A stretch of DNA of 14,332 nucleotides from Lachnobacterium bovis (GCF_900111325.1 NZ_FOGW01000033.1:1-14332); one strand, 5' to 3'; shown: positions 7,846 to 13,901, counted from the first letter of the stretch. Notes: generated by a model not told the origin, from the letters alone. Numbers and translations are program-made.

Positions 7846-8595
7846 ATGAATACAATCGGAAAAATCAATAAATTAGAATCATTTGGGTTAGTTGATGGAC
7901 CAGGAGTGCGCTATGTTGTGTTTTTACAAGGTTGTGCAATGAAGTGCAAGTATTGTCACAATCCTGAAACATGGACAGGACAAGCAAAACTAGAAATGAC
8001 GCCTGAACAACTATATGAAAAAGCTATTAGATACAAAAACTATTGGAGAGACAATGGTGGAATTACCGTAAGTGGAGGAGAAGCATTATTACAGCTTGAT
8101 TTTATTATTGAGTTTTTTAAATTAGCACATAGCAGTGGAATACATACAGCGTTAGATACAAGTGGAAACCCATTTAGAATGGATAAAGAATACTTAAAAG
8201 AATTTGATAAACTGATGGATGTTACGGACTTATTTATTCTTGATTTAAAAGTAATGGATAATAAATTACATGAAGAACTAACATCTAAATCAAATAAAAA
8301 TATATTAGAAATGGCTCAGTATCTATCTGAAAATAATAAAAAAATGTGGATTCGCCATGTTTTAGTCCCTAATTTAACAGATGATAAAAAAGATTTAAAA
8401 ATTATGCATGAATTTATAAAATCATTAAACAATGTTATGAGAGTTGAGATATTACCTTATCATACATTAGGAGTTGCAAAATGGGAACAACTAGGTAGAA
8501 AATATCCATTAGAAGGTTATGAAGTTCCGACAAAGGAACAAATAAGAGAAGCTGAACAAATTTTAGAGGTTGATACTTATCCGGATTATATGTAA
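7846..8595 (+). CDS. pflA: Pyruvate formate-lyase-activating enzyme (radical SAM)
   Basis: PflA uses a 4Fe-4S cluster and S-adenosylmethionine to create the glycyl radical on PflB. The cluster motif CAMKCKYC gives Cys30, Cys34 and Cys37 (CX3CX2C). The preceding VDGPGVRYVVFLQG and the following HNPETW are family signatures. The SAM-contacting GGE is at residues 77-79 in ITVSGGEALLQ. I chose the ATG at 7846, giving 249 residues beginning MNTIGKINKLESFG, because this matches the usual N terminus and the family length of about 246. The open frame extends upstream to 7780, but that ATG sits inside the hairpin, has no ribosome site, and would add a 22-residue tail without similarity. The site before 7846 is a purine-rich AGAAGAGAAAAAAG, weaker than that of pflB, which fits lower expression of the activase. 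Confidence 0.95.
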   Translation: MNTIGKINKLESFGLVDGPGVRYVVFLQGCAMKCKYCHNPETWTGQAKLEMTPEQLYEKAIRYKNYWRDNGGITVSGGEALLQLDFIIEFFKLAHSSGIHTALDTSGNPFRMDKEYLKEFDKLMDVTDLFILDLKVMDNKLHEELTSKSNKNILEMAQYLSENNKKMWIRHVLVPNLTDDKKDLKIMHEFIKSLNNVMRVEILPYHTLGVAKWEQLGRKYPLEGYEVPTKEQIREAEQILEVDTYPDYM

Positions 8596-8622
8596 CGGTT
8601 ACAAATATAAATAAAGTTTAAT

Positions 8623-8651
8623 TTGACGAATGTTTCTAAAAGTAGTAGAAT
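8623..8651 (+). promoter_or_regulatory. Promoter of the queuosine-precursor operon
   Basis: TTGACG (8623-8628), a 17-nt spacer and TAGAAT (8646-8651) give five-of-six matches in both boxes. The predicted start is near 8658, directly before the structured leader. Confidence 0.75.
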
Positions 8652-8657
8652 GAAAAA

Positions 8658-8766
8658 ACGGAGAATTAAATAAGACAGTTCATTTGTACCATCCTGTCTC
8701 TAAACAAAACCAGGACTATTTGGATAAGATAGTTAGTAGGGATGTGCAATTTTGCGCATCCTTTTT
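8658..8766 (+). promoter_or_regulatory. Candidate preQ1-responsive riboswitch or attenuator leader of the que operon
   Basis: Seen: stem P1 AGACAG (8673-8678) with CTGTCT (8694-8699), a 15-nt loop, then an A-rich tail. Loop bases TTTGT (8683-8687) can pair with ACAAA (8704-8708) in the tail, an H-type pseudoknot. A second hairpin, 8714-8719/8729-8734, precedes the terminator. CATCCT (8690-8695), which overlaps P1, can instead pair with GGGATG (8739-8744), the 5' arm of the terminator. P1 and this antiterminator are therefore mutually exclusive. Known: preQ1-I aptamers are small pseudoknots with an A-rich tail and commonly precede que genes. Inference: ligand-stabilised P1 frees the terminator. 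The loop is longer than the class I consensus I remember and the usual CUA pairing is not found, so class membership is uncertain. Confidence 0.5.
8740..8766 (+). terminator. Intrinsic terminator in the que leader
   Basis: GGATGTGC (8740-8747) pairs with GCGCATCC (8754-8761) through eight pairs with one wobble. The loop is AATTTT and a T5 run (8762-8766) follows. It sits 140 nt before queD, so it probably acts as a regulated attenuator and may also stop readthrough from pflA. Confidence 0.8.
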
Positions 8767-8832
8767 ATGTATCTTTATATTAAAAACTATGAAATCGTAT
8801 AATCAAATGTAAGTTTAATAAAATCCAAATTC

Positions 8833-8861
8833 TTGGTTGAAAATTCCCATAATAGTATAAA
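8833..8861 (+). promoter_or_regulatory. Possible secondary promoter just before queD
   Basis: TTGGTT (8833-8838), a 17-nt spacer and TATAAA (8856-8861) lie after the attenuator. If used, it would give a basal transcript that escapes attenuation. The -35 box is weak and the region is AT-rich, so chance is possible. Confidence 0.3.
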
Positions 8862-8905
8862 TTATAAAAAGATTAAAAAAATAGATAAATAAAAGAGGTA
8901 TTAAG

Positions 8906-9307
8906 ATGTATTCAGTAAGTACAGAAGGCAGTTTTGACGCTGCACATTTTTTGGCAAATTATCAGGGAAAATGTAGAAATCTTCATGGACATAGGTGGAG
9001 AGTTGTTATTGAAGTAAAAAGTGAAACATTAAAAGAAGGTATGGTCATTGATTTTACAGACATTAAAAAAGATCTAAAGGACATGTTAGAAAATTATGAT
9101 CATAGCTTAATAATAGAAGAAAATACTGCAAGTGAAAAATTATTAGAAGCATTAAAAGAAGATGATTATAAAATAAATATAGTAAAATTTAGACCAACAG
9201 CAGAAAATTTTGCATATTTCTTTTTTACAGAATTAAAGAAAAAATATAATATTTCAAAAGTAAAAGTATATGAAACACCAAATAATTGTGCAACATATGA
9301 AGAGTAA
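8906..9307 (+). CDS. queD: 6-carboxy-5,6,7,8-tetrahydropterin synthase QueD
   Basis: QueD converts 7,8-dihydroneopterin triphosphate to 6-carboxy-tetrahydropterin, the second step toward queuosine and other 7-deazaguanines. The 133-residue protein has the family zinc histidines His14 (FDAAHF), His27 and His29 (NLHGH), and the catalytic Cys23 in GKCRNLHGH. The later DHS motif and Glu123 in YETPNNCATYEE are also family features. A QueD assignment rather than eukaryotic-type pyruvoyl-tetrahydropterin synthase rests on the Cys position and on the neighbours queE, folE, queC and queF. It is the first gene of the operon, with AGAGG about 8 nt before the ATG and the regulated leader upstream. Confidence 0.95.
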   Translation: MYSVSTEGSFDAAHFLANYQGKCRNLHGHRWRVVIEVKSETLKEGMVIDFTDIKKDLKDMLENYDHSLIIEENTASEKLLEALKEDDYKINIVKFRPTAENFAYFFFTELKKKYNISKVKVYETPNNCATYEE

Positions 9308-9341
9308 GAAAGATAAAAATAGCAAAAGAGAGGAATAGTAA

Positions 9342-10046
9342 ATGATAAATAATATTTCATCTGATGTTGAAGTGGAAAAAATTAAATACAAAGTAGTAGA
9401 AAAGTTCGTTAGTATAAACGGAGAAGGACAAAAAGCAGGACAATTGGCAATTTTTATTCGTTTTCAAGGATGTAATTTAAATTGTGTATATTGTGACACA
9501 AAATGGGCGAATACAAACGAAACCAAATACGAGTTAATGTCAGCAAGCCAAATTGTAGATTACATAAAATCCACAAAAGTAAAAAATGTTACATTAACTG
9601 GAGGAGAACCTCTACGCCAAGAAAATATTATATATTTGCTTAAACAGCTTTCATTATTAGAAAATATTAATGTTGAAATAGAAACAAATGGTAGTGTTAA
9701 CATTGCGGAAGTTAAGAAAATAAATAATTCGCCAAGTATTACATTAGATTATAAATTACCAGAAAGTACAATGGAAAAATATATGGATCTTACTAATTAC
9801 GAATATTTAGAAAAAAAAGATACAGTAAAATTTGTATGTTCAAGTATCGGTGATTTGAATAAAGCTAAAGAAATAATAGATAAATATAATCTAACATCAA
9901 AATGTAAGGTTTATTTAAGTTCAGTATTTGAAAAAATAACTCCTGCAGAAATTGTAGAATTTATGAAGGAAAACAATATGAATGATATAAACTTACAATT
10001 ACAGATGCATAAATATATATGGGATCCAAATTTGAAAGGTGTGTAA
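9342..10046 (+). CDS. queE: 7-carboxy-7-deazaguanine synthase QueE (radical SAM)
   Basis: QueE rearranges 6-carboxy-tetrahydropterin to 7-carboxy-7-deazaguanine, forming the deazapurine ring. In the 234-residue protein the cluster motif CNLNCVYC gives Cys44, Cys48 and Cys51 (CX3CX2C). It is preceded by FVSINGEGQKAGQLAIFIRF, where the INGEG segment is a QueE hallmark. The SAM-binding GGEP is at residues 87-90, and IETNGS and LDYKLP follow as in other small QueE proteins. It starts 34 nt after queD with an AGAGAGG ribosome site, and its stop codon lies only 2 nt before the folE start, so the two are probably translationally coupled. The distinction from PflA-type activases is clear from the INGEG segment and the small size. 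Confidence 0.94.
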   Translation: MINNISSDVEVEKIKYKVVEKFVSINGEGQKAGQLAIFIRFQGCNLNCVYCDTKWANTNETKYELMSASQIVDYIKSTKVKNVTLTGGEPLRQENIIYLLKQLSLLENINVEIETNGSVNIAEVKKINNSPSITLDYKLPESTMEKYMDLTNYEYLEKKDTVKFVCSSIGDLNKAKEIIDKYNLTSKCKVYLSSVFEKITPAEIVEFMKENNMNDINLQLQMHKYIWDPNLKGV

Positions 10047-10048
10047 AA

Positions 10049-10624
10049 ATGATTGATGTAGAAAAAATTGAAAAAAATATAAGGGAAATTATAGTAGCGT
10101 TAGGAGCAAATCCTGATAGTGAAGGCCTACGAGAGACACCTAAAAGAGTTGCCAAAATGTATGAAGAAGTTTTTGAAGGAATGAATTACACAAATGATCA
10201 AATTGCAGAAATGTTTAATAAAACATTCAGCGAGGATTTAGAGAGCACTTCTTCAAATGATATGGTTATTGTAAAAGATATAGATGCATTTAGCTATTGT
10301 GAACATCATATGGCACTTATGTATAATATGAAAATAGATGTAGCATACATTCCAAATGGAAAAGTAATTGGCCTTAGTAAAATTGCACGAATTGTTGATA
10401 TGGTTACAAAACGCCTACAATTACAAGAAAGAATTGGAACAGATATTTTAGATATAATGAAAAAAATCACAGGTAGCTCAGACATAGCAGTTATCATAAG
10501 AGCAAACCATAGCTGTATGACAGCTAGAGGAATAAAAAATACTAACTCAAGAACTTATACCCAAACATTAAGCGGTAAGTTTGAAGAAGATCCATTATTA
10601 TTAAATAGATTAAATTATGCATAA
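10049..10624 (+). CDS. folE: GTP cyclohydrolase I FolE
   Basis: FolE opens and rearranges GTP to 7,8-dihydroneopterin triphosphate, the shared first step of folate and queuosine synthesis. Here it feeds QueD. Zinc ligands are Cys84 and His87 (FSYCEHHM) and Cys156 (NHSCMTARG), with His154 at the catalytic histidine position. VIGLSKIARIVDMVTKRLQLQERI is the conserved core, and the 191-residue length matches the Bacillus enzyme. I chose the ATG at 10049, because the upstream in-frame ATG at 10019 lies inside queE and has no family similarity. AAAGGTG in the queE 3' end serves as ribosome site. The last two codons and the stop form the first copy of a 25-bp tandem repeat. A separate folate-pathway folE elsewhere in the genome is possible but cannot be seen here. 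Confidence 0.95.
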   Translation: MIDVEKIEKNIREIIVALGANPDSEGLRETPKRVAKMYEEVFEGMNYTNDQIAEMFNKTFSEDLESTSSNDMVIVKDIDAFSYCEHHMALMYNMKIDVAYIPNGKVIGLSKIARIVDMVTKRLQLQERIGTDILDIMKKITGSSDIAVIIRANHSCMTARGIKNTNSRTYTQTLSGKFEEDPLLLNRLNYA

Positions 10625-10706
10625 AAATATATAACATTAATATGCATAAAAATATATAACATTAATATGCATAAAGAAATATAATATTAAATATGCATAA
10701 AAAACA
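10616..10706 (+). repeat. 25-bp tandem repeat spanning the folE stop codon
   Basis: The unit TATGCATAAAAATATATAAC plus ATTAA (25 bp) occurs at 10616-10640 and 10641-10665, identical. A third copy with two changes lies at 10666-10690 and a truncated fourth begins near 10692. The first copy supplies the Tyr-Ala-stop end of folE, so each copy repeats a TAT GCA TAA. The array fills most of the gap before queC and probably arose by slippage. Confidence 0.85.
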
Positions 10707-10737
10707 AAAAAAGAGATAAATGAAAAGAGGAAAAAAA

Positions 10738-11430
10738 ATGAAAGCATTAGTATTATGTAGCGGAGGAATTGATTCATCAACATGCTTAGCATTAGCAGTA
10801 GATAAATATGGAAAAGATAATGTGGTAGCATTATCTATGTCTTATGGACAAAAACATAAAAAAGAAATAGAAAGTGCAGAAAAAATTTGTAAGTATTACG
10901 GAGTAGAATTATATAAACTTGATTTGCACAAGATTTTCCAGTATAGCAATTGTTCTCTTCTTGAAACTTCAACTGAAGATATTCCAAAAGAAACATATGC
11001 AAAACAACTAGAAAAGACAAATTCACAACCAGTAAGTACATATGTACCGTTTAGAAATGGATTGTTTTTATCATCTGCAGCAAGTTTTGCACTTTCAAAA
11101 GATTGTGAAGTAATTTATTATGGTGCTCATTCAGATGATGCAGCAGGGAATGCATACCCAGATTGTAGCGAAGAATTTAATAATGCTATGAATACAGCTA
11201 TTTATGAAGGAAGTGGAAAAAAATTAAGAATAGAAGCACCATTTCTTAAAGAGAATAAAGCAGGAGTAGTCAAAAAAGGATTAGAATTAAAAGTTCCATA
11301 TGAATTAACATGGAGTTGTTACGAAGGAAAAGACGAACCATGCTTAAAATGTGGTACATGTATTGATAGAATGAAAGCATTCGAAATAAACGGTACTGTT
11401 GATCCAATTCTAAAAAAAGATAATAAATAA
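10738..11430 (+). CDS. queC: 7-cyano-7-deazaguanine (preQ0) synthase QueC
   Basis: QueC uses ATP and ammonia to turn 7-carboxy-7-deazaguanine into preQ0. The PP-loop SGGIDS is at residues 8-13, right after the N-terminal beta strand (KALVLC). A C-terminal zinc site is formed by Cys194, Cys202, Cys205 and Cys208 (SCYEGKDEPCLKCGTC), and YGAHSDDAAGNAYPDC is a family signature. The 230-residue length equals the usual ~220-230. I chose the ATG at 10738 with AGAGG 8 nt upstream; the upstream ATG at 10720 would add MKRGKK, which is the ribosome-site region translated. The gene follows folE across a repeat-filled 113-nt gap and ends 17 nt before queF. Confidence 0.96.
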   Translation: MKALVLCSGGIDSSTCLALAVDKYGKDNVVALSMSYGQKHKKEIESAEKICKYYGVELYKLDLHKIFQYSNCSLLETSTEDIPKETYAKQLEKTNSQPVSTYVPFRNGLFLSSAASFALSKDCEVIYYGAHSDDAAGNAYPDCSEEFNNAMNTAIYEGSGKKLRIEAPFLKENKAGVVKKGLELKVPYELTWSCYEGKDEPCLKCGTCIDRMKAFEINGTVDPILKKDNK

Positions 11431-11447
11431 ATTTGTAGGAGGATATT

Positions 11448-11948
11448 ATGTCATCATCAAGAAAAAAAGAAGAAATGAAAGATGTAACTTTATTAGGAAA
11501 TAGAAATGTAAAATATGCTATGGATTATGCACCAGAGGTGTTAGAAACATTTGATAATAAGCATCCAGAAAATGATTATTTTGTAAAATTTAATTGCCCT
11601 GAATTTACAAGCTTATGTCCAATAACAAGCCAACCAGATTTTGCTACAATTTACATTTCATATGTACCTGATAAAAAAATGGTTGAAAGCAAATCTTTAA
11701 AATTATATTTATTTAGCTTTAGAAATCACGGTGATTTTCATGAAGATTGCATGAATATCATCATGAAGGACTTGGTAAAATTAATGGATCCAAAATACAT
11801 TGAAGTTTGGGGGAAGTTTACACCAAGAGGAGGAATCTCAATAGATCCTTATTGCAACTATGGAAAAAAAGGTACAGTATGGGAAAAAGTTGCCTTTGAT
11901 AGACTTGTTAATCACGATTTATATCCAGAAAAGATAGATAATAGATAG
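11448..11948 (+). CDS. queF: preQ0 reductase QueF (NADPH-dependent, unimodular type)
   Basis: QueF reduces the nitrile of preQ0 to the aminomethyl group of preQ1 with NADPH. The 166-residue length matches the short, Bacillus-type enzyme. The catalytic Cys57 (FTSLCPITSQPDF) forms the thioimide with substrate, and Asp64 is the general acid; these correspond to Cys55 and Asp62 in Bacillus. The QueF motif ESKSLKLYLF, which binds NADPH, follows directly, and FRNHGDFHE is also conserved. AGGAGG lies 6 nt before the ATG. It is the last gene of the operon. Genes for the later steps (tgt, queA, queG) are not in the window. Confidence 0.96.
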   Translation: MSSSRKKEEMKDVTLLGNRNVKYAMDYAPEVLETFDNKHPENDYFVKFNCPEFTSLCPITSQPDFATIYISYVPDKKMVESKSLKLYLFSFRNHGDFHEDCMNIIMKDLVKLMDPKYIEVWGKFTPRGGISIDPYCNYGKKGTVWEKVAFDRLVNHDLYPEKIDNR

Positions 11949-12203
11949 TAAAAATATAATATGTAAAATACATAGCACAAAAATATATAATGCAATTAAT
12001 AAGTTCAAAAAATACTTAAAACTTAATTAGAAATATACGGACAACATGCGGGTAATATCCGAGTAACATTTGAAAGCACATCTTAGTTAAAATGACGAAA
12101 AAGATGTGCTTTTTATGTGAATATATATAAAAAATAATTAATTTCACTCCAAGTGAGTCAAATATGGTATTATTTACATAAGGTGAAATAGGAGGAAAAT
12201 TAA
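11949..12203 (+). other. Spacer after queF with an 11-bp triple repeat
   Basis: No gene is visible in these 255 bases. Three consecutive 11-bp units, ACGGACAACAT, GCGGGTAATAT and CCGAGTAACAT (12037-12069), share the pattern nCGGgTAACAT, one helical turn apart. They lie just before a terminator. A promoter for the next gene is not clear; TATTAT at 12169 has only a weak upstream box. Confidence 0.5.
12073..12114 (+). terminator. Intrinsic terminator of the que operon
   Basis: AAAGCACATCTT (12073-12084) pairs with AAGATGTGCTTT (12101-12112) as a 12-bp stem with a 16-nt loop, followed by T residues to 12114. It lies 125 nt after the queF stop and before the cytidylate-kinase-like gene. Confidence 0.8.
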
Positions 12204-12821
12204 ATGATTATAACAATTGCAAGAGAATGCGGAAGTTGTGGACATTTAATAGGTGAGTATGTTGCTAAAAAGCTAAACTTAAGTTTTGTGGACAAAAATA
12301 TTTTAATAAAGAGTGCTAAAAAAAATGGATATTATGAAGAATATAATAGCTTTTTCGAGGAACGTCCTGTGAGCAGTTTACTTTATAGCATTGCTAGAAG
12401 AAGTGAAGAGTTTTTTCCAAGCATAAGAGAAAGAAATTTCATCAAGAGACTTGTTAACGGAGACGATAATTTTGTTATTATTGGATTGTGTGGTAATTAT
12501 ATATTCAGAAATGAAGAAGAAACTGTATCGGTTTTCATTCATGCAAGTCAAGAGGCTAAAATAAAAGAAATTATGCGAAGAAGCGATATGAGCAAAGAAG
12601 AAGCTATAAAACATATAAAAAATACAGAAATAAAACGAAGAGAATTTCATAATTATTACTCTGGAGAGATATGGGGTGACGGTAAAAACTACGATCTATG
12701 CATTGACACATCTTATATAACACCAGAATTTGCAGCAGATCTGATAGTGTCATATATTAATGCAAAAAAAGGACAAGATGTAACAATCGTCAATAGCAAA
12801 TTCTCTGAAGTAAAAGCATAA
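12204..12821 (+). CDS. Cytidylate kinase-like family protein
   Basis: The 205-residue protein begins MIITIARECGSCGHLIGEYVAKKLNLSFVDK, the layout of the cytidylate-kinase-like family (an AAA/P-loop kinase relative common in Clostridia). The glycine-rich loop is GSCGHLIG rather than a classic GxxGxGK[ST], as is usual in this family. Later family features are VIIGLCGNYIF (about 92-102), the lid-like RRSDMSKEEAIKHIKNTEIKRREF (about 130-153) and a C-terminal WGDGKNYDLCIDTSYI. The substrate is not established for the family, so nucleotide phosphorylation is only an inference. AGGAGG lies about 9 nt before the ATG. The gene stands alone between the que terminator and a long repeat-bearing gap. Confidence 0.8.
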   Translation: MIITIARECGSCGHLIGEYVAKKLNLSFVDKNILIKSAKKNGYYEEYNSFFEERPVSSLLYSIARRSEEFFPSIRERNFIKRLVNGDDNFVIIGLCGNYIFRNEEETVSVFIHASQEAKIKEIMRRSDMSKEEAIKHIKNTEIKRREFHNYYSGEIWGDGKNYDLCIDTSYITPEFAADLIVSYINAKKGQDVTIVNSKFSEVKA

Positions 12822-12895
12822 TAAAAAGTAAAAAACATAGTCAAATAAAAAATATAAAAAAACAAAAGAAACACCTTATAAAATACTATGGACAT

Positions 12896-12990
12896 CACAG
12901 AAAAAAAGCACAGAGTAAAACTATAAATACCACAGATAAAAGAGCACAGAGTAAAACTATAAACACCACAGATAAAAAAGCACAGAAATA
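12896..12990. repeat. Degenerate 35-36 bp tandem repeat, about 2.7 copies
   Basis: Copies lie at 12896-12930, 12931-12966 and, partial, 12967-12990. Each starts CACAG, has an A-rich run and AGCACAGA, and the first two end in GTAAAACTATAAA. There are no spacers, so this is not CRISPR. The array lies downstream of the cytidylate-kinase-like gene. Confidence 0.7.
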
Positions 12991-13042
12991 ACATACTATA
13001 CTATAAGTACAAAACAACAGTCATTCTGAAATCACTAAGAAG

Positions 13043-13133
13043 AACTATAGGTAAGATAAGTAGCAAAAAAGCCCAGCGAAGAAATCTAGAAGATAAGGCT
13101 TTTTCGTTAAATATTGAGCCTATAGTTTTTTTT
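13043..13133 (+). terminator. Large nested hairpin with T8 tail
   Basis: The outer stem AACTATAGG (13043-13051) pairs with CCTATAGTT (13119-13127) and runs into T8 (13126-13133). Inside, AAAAAGCC (13066-13073) pairs with GGCTTTTT (13097-13104), and ATCT/AGAT (13084-13094) caps the tip. The inner hairpin has A and T tracts on both sides, so it could stop transcription from either direction. It may end the cytidylate-kinase-like transcript or a small RNA. Confidence 0.6.
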
Positions 13134-13528
13134 AATAAAATTCTCATTATTTTTTCCTAGGCATAAGATTATATATTATATCGAATTAGAAATATGAAGT
13201 ATAAAAATAGAATAGTATATAGTAGAAAAGTGAAAGGTAGATATTAAAAAATTATAAAGAAGTTGAAAAGACAAGGAAGTTAGTGTAGAATAACTAGTGT
13301 AAGATATATGTATGGATTGGCTTTTAGAAAATGATAAAGCTTTGAGGCACTTTAATAATTGTCATTGAATAAAAAGTATCTTCTTGCATGTTTAAATTAT
13401 GGAATAAACTTTTATGGCATGATTTCTAAAACTGAGCCATACAGAAAAAATTAAACTTTAAGATTTATGTATAACGGGAGTATTAATATTGAATTTAATA
13501 TTGAATGTAGTAAAAAAAGGAGGAAAAT

Positions 13529-13669
13529 ATGGGCACATTTGTAGTAGGAGCAATTTTGATTGGAATCGTTGCATTGATTATTAGAAGTATGATCAAAACA
13601 AAAAAAGCTGGCAATTCAATTTCATGCGGCGGGAACTGTGGCAAATGCAATGGCGGGTGTCATAAATAG
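13529..13669 (+). CDS. FeoB-associated Cys-rich membrane protein (46 aa)
   Basis: A 46-residue protein starts MGTFVVGAILIGIVALIIRS, a single membrane segment (about residues 4-18) followed by a basic stretch (RSMIKTKK). The Cys-rich tail has Cys33, Cys37, Cys40 and Cys44 in ISCGGNCGKCNGGCHK. This is the plan of the FeoB-associated Cys-rich membrane protein family, small proteins often next to the ferrous iron transporter FeoB. The four cysteines suggest a metal or redox role at the membrane, but the function is not established. A strong AAAGGAGG (13516-13523) precedes the ATG by 5 nt, so translation looks real despite the short length. No feoA or feoB is within the window, so it appears as an orphan between a repeat-rich gap and an rRNA operon. 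Confidence 0.85.
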   Translation: MGTFVVGAILIGIVALIIRSMIKTKKAGNSISCGGNCGKCNGGCHK

Positions 13670-13866
13670 ATTTCCATTGAAAATCAAAAATGCAGACATA
13701 TAGTATGCACAAACGTATAGTGTGTGCATTAAAAAACGTATTGTGTATGCATTTGAAAATATAGTTATAACTCAAATAAGATATAGTGATATGTATGTAA
13801 AAACTATTCAAACAATTGTCTGCCTAAAGGTGTATTGCCAGACTTTGAAAAAAATAACAAAATATG
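13670..13866. other. Gene-free spacer upstream of the rRNA promoters
   Basis: No gene is visible. Two 23-bp imperfect copies starting ACGTAT lie at 13713-13735 and 13736-13758, each with a TGTGTGCAT-like core. ATGCACA (13705-13711) and TGTGCAT (13723-13729) can form a hairpin. GTCTG and CAGAC around 13818-13845 form a weak hairpin. I see no clear terminator for the small upstream gene. Confidence 0.45.
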
Positions 13867-13895
13867 TTGACGAGTGCTAAAAAAAGTGCTATTAT
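13867..13895 (+). promoter_or_regulatory. Upstream rRNA-operon promoter P1
   Basis: TTGACG (13867-13872), a 17-nt spacer and TATTAT (13890-13895) form a good promoter; a perfect TATAAT overlaps at 13893-13898 with a 20-nt spacer. AGTGCTA is repeated inside the spacer (13873-13879 and 13885-13891). The predicted start is near 13902. Confidence 0.7.
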
Positions 13896-13901
13896 AATCT
13901 A

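Larger units (their letters stand above)
8596..8905 (+). other. Gene-free que operon control region
   Basis: This 310-bp gap holds a strong promoter (8623-8651), a structured leader, and an intrinsic terminator (8740-8766). A further 140 nt of AT-rich sequence then leads to queD. There is no separate terminator after pflA, whose stop codon is only 28 nt upstream of the promoter -35, so the terminator at 8740 may also end pfl transcripts. No coding sequence is evident. Confidence 0.7.
12822..13528. other. Long gene-free region with repeats and a large hairpin
   Basis: This 700-bp gap has no convincing coding sequence on either strand. It contains degenerate 35-36 bp tandem repeats (12896-12990), a nested hairpin with a T8 tail (13043-13133) and a TATGGC/GCCATA hairpin (13413-13441). 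A perfect 12-bp tandem duplication, TTAATATTGAAT (13483-13494 and 13495-13506), lies immediately before the ribosome site of the next small gene. The open frame at 12713-12994 on the minus strand is low-complexity translation of the repeats. Confidence 0.55.

Noticed and set aside
8658..8766. T-box or THF riboswitch as explanation of the que leader
   Set aside because: No T-box antiterminator motif (TGGNACCGCG-like) and none of the conserved THF aptamer segments are visible, and the leader is too short for a T-box.
10019..10048. Longer folE start within queE
   Set aside because: The extra ten residues lie inside queE in another frame; the ATG at 10049 gives the typical FolE length with a ribosome site in the queE 3' end.
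10720..10737. Upstream ATG for queC
   Set aside because: It would translate the ribosome site (MKRGKK) and has no good site of its own; 10738 gives the normal MKALVLCSGG start.
12896..12990. Possible CRISPR array
   Set aside because: Repeats are contiguous, degenerate and without unique spacers, and no cas genes are nearby.
12713..12994. Minus-strand open frame of 93 codons rich in Cys, Phe and Tyr
   Set aside because: Its repeated peptide is just the translated 35-36 bp tandem repeat and the antisense of the cytidylate-kinase-like gene end; no ribosome site is seen.
13593..13811. Minus-strand open frame of 72 codons opposite the Cys-rich gene
   Set aside because: It is antisense to the well-supported small gene, is low-complexity and has no family features.
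13872..13880. GAGTGCTAA inside rRNA promoter P1, identical to one half of the CIRCE operator bound by HrcA
   Set aside because: The matching left half TTAGCACTC is absent at the required 9-nt spacing, so this is at best a half-site and probably chance.
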